From Tubiluchus corallicola (taxonomy: Eukaryota; Priapulida; Priapulimorpha; Priapulimorphida; Tubiluchidae), in NCBI GenBank assembly GCA_030141605.1, contig JAQGDQ010000626.1, forward strand, positions 1-38,375: a stretch of DNA of 38,375 nucleotides. Reading direction: 5' to 3'. Below the pieces are notes generated by a model. The model saw nothing but the letters and a program-made list of their open reading frames with translations, ran no database searches and had not been told where the DNA came from. The translations under genes and the position numbers were made by a program. Below, in pieces: positions 31,354-38,375 of the stretch (its first letter is position 1; each line of letters opens with the position of its first letter).

Positions 31354-31786
31354 GATAATTGGCTGTCACAGCGCTAAATCAAACAGAAAAGCCAGGTGAC
31401 CAGCAGAGTGACCAACCGCATCGACCACCAGGTGAGCAGCAGAGTGACCAACCGCATCGACCACCAGGTGACCAGCAGAGTGACCAACCCCATCGACCAC
31501 CAGGTGACCAGCAGAGTGACCAACCGCATCGATCACCAGGTGACCAGCAGAGTGACCAACCTCATCGACCTCCAGGTGACCAGCAGAGTGACCAACCTCA
31601 TCGACCACCAGATACCACGAGTTGTCGACCTGCACATCAACATCAAAGCTAAACAACCCGAGAGTGATGAAATATGCCTGCAAATGAATGAACAATTGAC
31701 GTCGGATAAACTTAACCTACGTTTGCTTGCGTGATGAAAATAACCACTCTGTGAGAAATTATTACTAAACTCGGTGACCAGATAAG
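31354..31786 (+). other. Candidate exon containing a 36-bp minisatellite
   Basis: Bounded by TTTTTCTCTTCAG| and CAGATAAG|GTGAGT. All three frames meet a stop near the left border, so coding would need one of the alternative acceptors (for example GCTGTCACAG|). With that, a Gln/Pro/His-rich frame (PGDQQSDQPHRP repeats) runs to TAA near 31650. No ATG lies inside. Could be non-coding. Confidence 0.25.
31393..31610 (+). repeat. 36-bp minisatellite, 6 copies
   Basis: Unit CAGGTGACCAGCAGAGTGAC + CAACCGCATCGACCAC. Because 36 is a multiple of three, plus frames give 12-residue peptide repeats. Each unit begins with a donor-like CAGGTGA. Confidence 0.9.
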
Positions 31787-31965
31787 GTGAGTCTTACTAT
31801 TGAATTACATTAGTCATTACATAATCTATATGATTAACGTATTAATATATTATCTCATGATGAGATGTTTAACGTTCAGAGGGGTGATCGTGATTTAGCC
31901 TCTCTCACGAAGTATGTGATCACGTTTGGTGTAACAACCCGCACATTTTCCTTTAAAATATTAAA

Positions 31966-32560
31966 ATGAAAACTGTTATAGCTGATCAGAAATCAGATCA
32001 GAAATTAATCTATTTCAAAGAAGAAACTACAGGAACATTCCAGAAAAAATATCAAATCAGAACTTTTATAATAAAGTCAAAGGCAGAGGACTGGACAGTT
32101 AAAATCAAAAGGAAAAGATTAAAATGGACAGGACATGTTATACGACTACCAGATGACAGTCCATTAAAATTAGCTTTCAAAGAAGCACTGCACGAAGAAA
32201 AGAAGCTGCAAGAAGGACAGCTGCTGACTTACATCAATTTCATCCAAAAAGATCTTATCAACACACAATTAGATAGCAGAAATACAGAAACATGGGAGGT
32301 TGCGGGTGACAAGGCACCATGGAGTAAAGTGATCAGGGGGTCATGTCAAACGACGTGTGACTCCAGAGACATGGGAGGTTGTGGGTGACAGGGCACCATG
32401 GAGTAAAGTGATCAGGGGGTCATGTCAAACGACGTGTGACTCCAGAGACATGGGAGGTTGTGGGTGACAAGGCACCATGGAGTAAAGTGATCAGGAGGGT
32501 CATGTCAAACGACGTGTGACTCCAGGAGATGATGATGATGATGATGATGATGATGAAGAA
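31966..32560 (+). pseudogene. RTE-like LINE reverse transcriptase tail, copy 1
   Basis: The frame from 31966 contains KRKRLKWTGHVIRLPDDSPL, then a linker, TYINFIQKDLINTQLDS and WEVAGDKAPWSKVIRGSC. This is the usual C-terminus of RTE-type endonuclease-RT proteins (K/RWxGHVxR, KDL, DRxxWSxVI). Coding is overrun by three copies of a 79-bp repeat (from about 32290) and ends in (GAT)n, the typical RTE 3' tail. Truncated and inactive. Confidence 0.7.
32290..32527 (+). repeat. 79-bp tandem repeat, 3 copies, in RTE tail
   Basis: Units start CATGGGAGGTTG at 32291, 32370 and 32449 and end GACGTGTGACTCCAG. It duplicates the last codons and 3' UTR start of the LINE. Confidence 0.85.
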
Positions 32561-32562
32561 GA

Positions 32563-32990
32563 GGAGGACAGCTGCTGACTTACATCAATTTCATTAAAAA
32601 AGATCTTATCAACACACCATTAGATATCAAAAATACAGAGACATGGAAGGTTGCGGGAGACAGGGCAACATGGAGTTAATGGAAGGTTGTGGGTTATAGG
32701 GCAACATGGAGTTAATGGAAGGTTGTGGGTTATAGGGCAACATGGAGTTAATGGGAGGTTGTGGGCGACAGGGCAACATGGACTAAATGGGAGGTTGTGG
32801 GTGGCAGGGCAACATGGAGTTAATGGGAGGTTGTGGGTGACAGGGCAACATGAAGTTAATGGGAGGTTGTGGGCGACAGGGCAACATGGACTAAATGGGA
32901 GGTTGTGGGTGGCAGGGTAACAATGGTCTGAAGTGATTGCACGAGTCACATCAGAGGGCCTCTGACTCCAATGATGATGATGATGATGGC
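32563..32990 (+). pseudogene. RTE-like LINE reverse transcriptase tail, copy 2
   Basis: Repeats GQLLTYINFIKKDLINTPL and TWKVAGDRATWS, then seven copies of a 36-bp repeat, then WSEVIARVTSEGL-TGA and (ATG)n. It is in tandem, same orientation, with copy 1. An internal TAA in most 36-bp units rules out translation of the authentic frame. Confidence 0.7.
32648..32915 (+). repeat. 36-bp tandem repeat, about 7 copies, expanded from LINE codons
   Basis: Unit GGTTGTGGGTGACAGGGCAA + CATGGAGTTAATGGGA. Its source is the LINE segment encoding WKVAGDRATWS. Variants GTTATAGG, GCGACAGG and GGCAGGG mark successive units. Confidence 0.9.
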
Positions 32991-34250
32991 GGTGGTACAG
33001 CTGCAGATATTAATTCTCTTTCTGCTTGCACTGCGCTAAAAAACTACAAGGTCTAGTCAAATCTGTTGTCATGTTGATAATGGGCATTACTCATCTCAGA
33101 AATGATACACCAGCAAGGAATAATTTGTCAAGTCATTTCAAACCTGTTCTTAAATATCATTACGTATAATGACTTACAAAGAAAATAAACGGAGAGTGAA
33201 GAAGTAGAAATGTGGCAGTTGGTAATTTTCACATCCGCAACGATTTTCTCAAATTTATGCAGTTTGTCAGTTAAAATTGGTCTCCAGACTCCATGAGATT
33301 GACACGTGAATTTTCTACTGTGTTTTCAATAAACCCAGATTGAAGTAAACTCAATTGATGCTTCAATGACGTTTCTTTTTCGTAATATCTGAAAGTAATT
33401 AGAAACAATTCCTTAGTAAGCTTTTTCACAGTTCCTGCGATTGATGATGATCGTGAGAAGGTCAGAGGTTAAGCGTGCTAGTCAACGCATTTGTGTATGC
33501 TTGACAACGCCTTGCAGCCCAAGCTACTGTAAGCTACTGTGAAAAGTAACAGTTTTAAAAGCAATCTAGAACATTACCCAGTTTATTTTTTCTTGTTCCA
33601 AGCAAGATCCTGCTAGTAAATCACTCTAGGCACAGACTAATGCACAATTGAACAAAGACGACGTAAAACAACTGAAGTTACTGAAAAAATATGGCAGACA
33701 GCATTGTTTTACTCACATGTCACGTGACGGTTGTAGTTGAGACACGTTGCTGTGATACACTTAACCTTTGACCTGCAGCAACTGCGCGTGCGCATAACGA
33801 AACTGTTAAAAGGTTCATTGTGCTTAGAATGGCTGCAGCTCTGCAAGCCGTATAATTACAACGGTTATTAGCATATATTTAAGAATCTTTAGACGCTCTG
33901 TTTACAAAGTAATACGATGTGATTGATATCTCCTTAAAGTTTCCATTCTCTTTCTAATGGGAAATGGACCAGGATGGCACCATGCAGTGTCGCTCACAAT
34001 TTATGAACGAAAAGTTCTGAAATGGTTAATCAACGACCAGTGCCGCCAATAGGAAGATTAGTAAACTAATAGATGCTACTACGGCTTTAAAATAACGCCA
34101 CTCATACGCCAGTACAGCGTCACGTACGACATACAAAGAAAGACAAATTCACGAAAGTCTTTTTATAAACTCGCGTGTTAAGAATGTTTCATTCTCATTT
34201 AACTAAGCTGCAAAATTTGCAGTCATTTGACAATATGAAGTCAATCAACC
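32991..34250. other. No gene recognised
   Basis: AT-rich; a TGCGCGTGCGCA motif at about 33784 and nearby CpG suggest at most a promoter. No coding exon could be defended. Confidence 0.35.
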
Positions 34251-34254
34251 TTAA

Positions 34255-34608
34255 CCCTTTCAGTCCCAAATTATTTCTTAATAAGAAAAACTTTTTTAAA
34301 AACACAGCAAAAGCGAAAAATGTGCTTCATTTTGCAACTGCTGATAATTTTTTAAAGTATTTAAGACATTTAGTATGCACGCTATGCTGATCTGTACAAA
34401 GTCGTCTCTAAAGTACTGTACCTTGCGCAGTTTTTTATGCTATGTAGATTTTCTAGTTTGCCATTTTATCATCATTTTTAGTCTATTGTTATTGGCTTAA
34501 ATCGAAATAACTATTAACACATCAAATAACTGTCAGTTTTAAAATTTTATAAATTTTAAAGGCAGAAAATATTCTCGTATCCCACGGGATACAACGGGTA
34601 TGAAAGGG
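34255..34608. mobile_element. piggyBac-type MITE, second family
   Basis: TTAA flanks both sides (34251-34254, 34609-34612). Ends CCCTTTCAGTCCC and, inverted, CCCTTTCATACCC match at 11 of 13 positions. 354 bp, no transposase. Its TIR differs from the 30574-31200 element, so it is a distinct family. Confidence 0.75.
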
Positions 34609-34903
34609 TTAATTATTAATGAATTTGAGAAAACGATCATCAACAACTGCTATTGTAAGCCATCAACCCGTAAGCTTCGTTTCTTACAGCAAAATGAACG
34701 TGATTTTGCCTCCGTTTAATCTCATTATTGCTATACCTTTCAGCAAAATCACGATTTGTTTACCTGCAAGTAAATTTGGACTAAATTTCAATGGAGTCTG
34801 ACGGTTCATTAAATTCCATCGCATGTCATTACACCAGCCATTCACTGATGTGTGTTTAAACTTCATCTTCATACGTGATGCTGTGACTGCTCACCCAGCT
34901 TAC

Positions 34904-35069
34904 CTGGCGGTACCTGTACAATTAGATCGCTGAACTTTTCAATATTTGGACAATATACAGTAGTATGAGAGCAAAGAAGAGAGATCCACATGGACACGTA
35001 CTGCACATTCCAAACGCATGTCACCTCTAGTCCTGGGTCTATTTTCAAGCTTTTTACATGAAATGAAAC
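34904..35069 (-). CDS. Candidate internal exon, protein family not recognised
   Basis: On the minus strand ACTATTATACAG| precedes 166 nt of open frame ending CCAG|GTAAGC. It would encode VSFHVKSLKIDPGLEVTCVW, a Cys-rich middle and YCPNIEKFSDLIVQVPP. Start phase 0, end phase 1. The LKIDPGLEV strand pattern recalls immunoglobulin-like ASH/MSP repeats of ciliary proteins, but that is a weak impression. No partner exon was found in the window. Confidence 0.3.
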
Positions 35070-35270
35070 CTGTATAATAGTCAATCCAGGTGAATTAACA
35101 CCATTACATTTGCAAAAGTTTAAGACCAAAGTGATTTTTTTCATGAAAATTGACAAAACCATCGTTTAACACGGTTCATTCTAAAAACTATTCATTTATT
35201 CTTTTAGAAAAATACACTACAGCATAGTTTGTATGTTTTCATCCAAAAATAGTCACAGTCCTTGAACATT

Positions 35271-35567
35271 TTAGTACTTTGTATGGCCGCCGAAGTTGTC
35301 AATCACTGCCTTCATCCTAAGAGGCATACTGGAAATTAGGTTTTGGCAGTACTTGGAAGTAATTTCTTTAACCCAAACGTCCTTGATAACTCTTTGCAAG
35401 TCTTCAGCACTTGATGGCTGTCTGTCTGCTACCTTATCCTTCAATATCTCCCAGAGATTCTCTATCGGATTGAGGTCCGGGCTGTTTCCAGGCCATTCAA
35501 GTACGGCGATGTCTTCTCCCTGAGGAAATTGGTGATCACCTTCGATCTGTGACAAGGAGCTGATCAC
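35271..35567 (-). pseudogene. Tc1-type transposase, C-terminal fragment
   Basis: Minus-strand frame contains IAVLEWPGNSPDLNPIENLW, then EILKDKV and SMPLRMKAVIDNFGGHTKY followed by TAG/TAA. The SPDLNPIENLW block holds the last acidic residue of the DDE catalytic triad. The N-terminal HTH domains and first two Asp are missing, and the sequence upstream (SLSQIEGDHQF) is already diverged, so it is inactive. A TIR may begin near 35225-35270 but could not be paired. Confidence 0.85.
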
Positions 35568-35890
35568 TTATGAACGCTCATATGCAATTCTAGTTAAAAG
35601 TCTTAGATAAAAATATTCAATAGTTATAGCTATACTTCTAGCTGTATTTTTTAGGGAAATTCGGAATTACCTTCTTTCGTCTTTCAGTTTTGGGCGCTCG
35701 ATGAAGCCACCTGAGTTGTGAATGTCCAACTTTTTCCAGCCAACTTACAAGATATTTCGTAAAGTCATTAGAACTTGAATTACAAAAGTCGTATAATCAT
35801 CAACTCTCATTTTTTTCAATAAAAAATCGTGCATTTCAGTCAGCTTAACAAAGCAGGCAACTGAAAAGTCGTTGTCTGTAGAATTTTACC
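35568..35890. other. No gene recognised
   Basis: AT-rich spacer between the Tc1 fragment and LINE copy B. Confidence 0.4.
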
Positions 35891-35987
35891 TTAGTTTAAA
35901 CATAATTTATTTAGGATTGGATCAGACAGTTTGAACAAAATGATTTAGGATCCTCACCACAACAGACTTTATACACTATTTACAAGA

Positions 35988-37836
35988 ACATTTACAGTAA
36001 GAATAGACTATAACTACACAAGCTGACAAGTTTTACTACAAGATTACATTAGACACTAGTAACATTTACAGTAAGAATTGACTATAACTACACAAGGTGA
36101 CAAGTTTTACTACAAGATTACATTAGACATTAGTAACATTTACAGTAAGAATAGACTATAACTACACAAGGTGACAAGTTTTACTACAAGATTACATTAG
36201 ACACTAGTAACATTTACAGTAAGAATTGACTATAACTACACAAGGTGACAAGTTTTACTACAAGATTACATTAGACATTAGTAACATTTACAGTAAGAAT
36301 TGACTATAACTACACAAGCTGACAAGTTTTACTACAAGATTACATTAGACATTAGTAACATTTACAGTAAGAATAGACTATAACTGCACAAGCTGACAAG
36401 TTTTACTACAAGATTACATTAGACACTAGTAACATTTACAGTAAGAATTGACTATAACTACACAAGGTGACAAGTTTTACTACAAGATTACATTAGACAT
36501 TAGTAACATTTACAGTAAGAATAGACTATAACTACACAAGGTGACAAGTTTTACTACAAGATTACATTAGACATTAGTAACATTTACAGTAAGAATAGAC
36601 TATAACTACACAAGGTGACAAGTTTCACTACAAGATTACATTAGACATTAGTAACATTTACAGTAAGAATAGACTATAACTACACAAGGTGACAAGTTTT
36701 ACTACAAGATTACATTAGACATTAGTAACATTTACAGTAAGAATAGACTATAACTACACAAGGTGACAAGTTTCACTACAAGATTACATTAGACATTAGT
36801 AACATTTACAGTAAGAATAGACTATAACTACACAAGGTGACAAGTTTTACTACAAGATTACATTAGACATTAGTAACATTTACAGTAAGAATAGACTATA
36901 ACTACACAAGGTGATAAGTTTTGCTACAAGATTACATTAGACATTAGTAACATTTACAGTAAGAATAGACTATAACTACACAAGGTGACAAGTTTTACTA
37001 CAAGATTACATTAGACATTAGTAACATTTACAGTAAGAATAGACTATAACTACACAAGGTGATAAGTTTTGCTACAAGATTACATTAGACACTAGTAACA
37101 TTTACAGTAAGAATTGACTATAACTACACAAGGTGACAAGTTTTACTACAAGATTACATTAGACAGTAGTAACATTTACAGTAAGAATAGACTATAACTA
37201 CACAAGGTGACAAGTTTTACTACAAGATTACATTAGACATTAGTACATTTACAGTAAGAATAGACTATAACTACACAAGCTGACAAGTTTTACTACAAGA
37301 TTACATTAGACATTAGTAACATTTACAGTAAGAATAGACTATAACTACACAAGCTGACAAGTTTTACTACAAGATTACATTAGACACTAGTAACATTTAC
37401 AGTAAGAATAGACTATAACTACGCAAGCTGACAAGTTTTACTACAAGATTACATTAGACATTAGTAACATTTACAGTAAGAATAGACTATAACTACGCAA
37501 GCTGACAAGTTTTACTACAAGATTACATTAGACATTAGTAACATTTACAGTAAGAATAGACCATAACTACCCAAGCTGACAAGTTTTATTACAAGATTAC
37601 ATTAGACATTAGTAACATTTACAGTAAGAATAGACTATAACTACACAAGCTGACAAGTTTTGCTACAAGATTACATTAGACATTAGTAACATTTACAGTA
37701 AGAATAGACTATAACTACACAAGCTGACAAGTTTTACTACAACATTACATTAGACATTAGTAACATTTACAGTAAGAATAGACTATAACTACACAAGCTG
37801 ACAAGTTTTACTACAGTGATACATTAGACATTAGTA
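35988..37836 (-). repeat. 74-bp minisatellite, 25 copies, in LINE 3' UTR
   Basis: 1849 bp, that is 25 x 74 minus one base (a deletion at about 37245). Copies alternate between CAAGCTGAC and CAAGGTGAC types: the central block is mostly GGTGAC, the outer blocks AGCTGAC as in copy A. Confidence 0.95.
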
Positions 37837-37904
37837 GAAAATGACGGTTAGAAAATATTAATGTACGAATATTTAAGACTGATGCATTTCATATCAGATA
37901 GAAA

Positions 37905-38084
37905 CTACTGGAAGCGTTTAGTACGTAATATAAAGTCACGTATGCATTGCAATATTTTACAGTAAGCAACATAGTTAAATTCATCTTTACCGAATAATAA
38001 CAACTTCAACAGATCATTAGTTCCTAAGGCAGCTATATTAAGGTTTTCGGGCAGAAGTATTGCATTTAATTTATCAAACATAAC
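37905..38084 (-). pseudogene. LINE reverse transcriptase C-terminus, copy B
   Basis: Minus-strand frame DKLNAILLPENLNIAALGTN, LLLFGKDEFNYVAYCKIL, RDFILRTKRFQ, stop. Only the last ~58 codons remain. Differences from copy A (for example N to Y, F to L) are mostly conservative. Confidence 0.7.
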
Positions 38085-38375
38085 TATTTTTGGGGTCAAA
38101 ACCCATGTATGTTGGATGTTTGGTAAATTTTAAACGTTGGTGTGCCAACGCGCTAAAAAAAATTTGAACAAAAAGTAAAAAAAAAAGCTTTTTATAAAAG
38201 TGATGTTCATAAACGCATTAAAATTAAAACAAACTACTTTGTACGCATTTGAAGCGCCACCTGCTGCACAAAAAATTTTACAGGCTAATAGCGTCATATT
38301 AGTTCGACAAAAGTTTTCCAGAAGTGATACTCAAATGCTGCTCTCTGAACCCGGTAGTATTTTTTCCTATTATAT
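38085..38375. other. No gene recognised
   Basis: AT-rich sequence to the window end with no supported feature. Confidence 0.4.

Larger units (their letters stand above)
35896..38084 (-). mobile_element. 5'-truncated LINE, copy B, with 25-copy minisatellite
   Basis: Same order as copy A: RT C-terminal remnant (38084-37905), 68 bp of UTR, 74-bp array, and 3' end sharing AGGATTGGATCAGACAGTTT and TGATTTAGGATCCTC. Truncated about 60 codons closer to the C-terminus than copy A. A target duplication was not evident. Confidence 0.85.

Overview
The window looks like repeat-rich, AT-rich nuclear DNA of an invertebrate animal. The signs are kilobase-sized introns with GT/AG ends, a signal-peptide/Kunitz secreted-protein gene, an intronless class A GPCR, a 5S-rRNA-derived sequence, and remnants of many eukaryotic transposon classes (LINEs, RTE-like LINE, Helitron, pogo, Tc1, piggyBac-type MITEs, LTR-like units). 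I cannot name the phylum; the single-exon short-tailed GPCR would fit a cnidarian, but that is a guess. There is no sign of bacterial or viral genome organisation.

Layout. 1-1106: 61-bp minisatellite running off the left edge. 2715-11908: a predicted plus-strand gene of unknown function (three coding exons, 192 residues). Its first coding intron is almost entirely one 4.5-kb foldback element (3061-7593) made of terminal inverted repeats, about 38 copies of a 68-bp satellite, and two tandem Helitrons (4732-5531, 5565-6367) inserted in the satellite. Its second intron carries a 1.3-kb (ATTC)n array and an LTR-like unit. 11985-14783: a LINE C-terminal fragment, a TATA-flanked MITE, and a 5'-truncated LINE with an 11-bp target duplication and a 74-bp minisatellite in its 3' UTR. 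16190-17230: microsatellite and a 5S-derived SINE-like unit. 18143-23447: a secreted two-Kunitz gene with a TATA box, four exons, a frameshift in its first Kunitz exon, two possible terminal exons, and introns holding a nested pogo-type relic and other repeats. 23985-25203: (CAA)n-type and (AG)n arrays and a second LTR-like unit. 25216-26085: minus-strand GPCR, with a 65-bp tandem repeat upstream. 27030-31790: dispersed repeats, (CA)n duplication, piggyBac-type MITE, and a possible poorly coding transcript. 31966-32990: RTE-like LINE tails with internal codon-level repeat expansion. 34255-35567: second piggyBac-type MITE, a possible minus-strand exon, and a Tc1 transposase fragment. 35890-38084: a second copy of the 74-bp-repeat LINE, with 25 repeat copies instead of 7.

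The genes do not form a pathway. The unifying theme is how mobile and tandem repeats have built the introns and gene ends. They include a foldback element that makes up most of an intron, an LTR-like unit that starts 12 bp after the GPCR stop codon and carries a poly(A) signal in the gene's orientation, and an array of consensus 5' splice sites next to a real donor.
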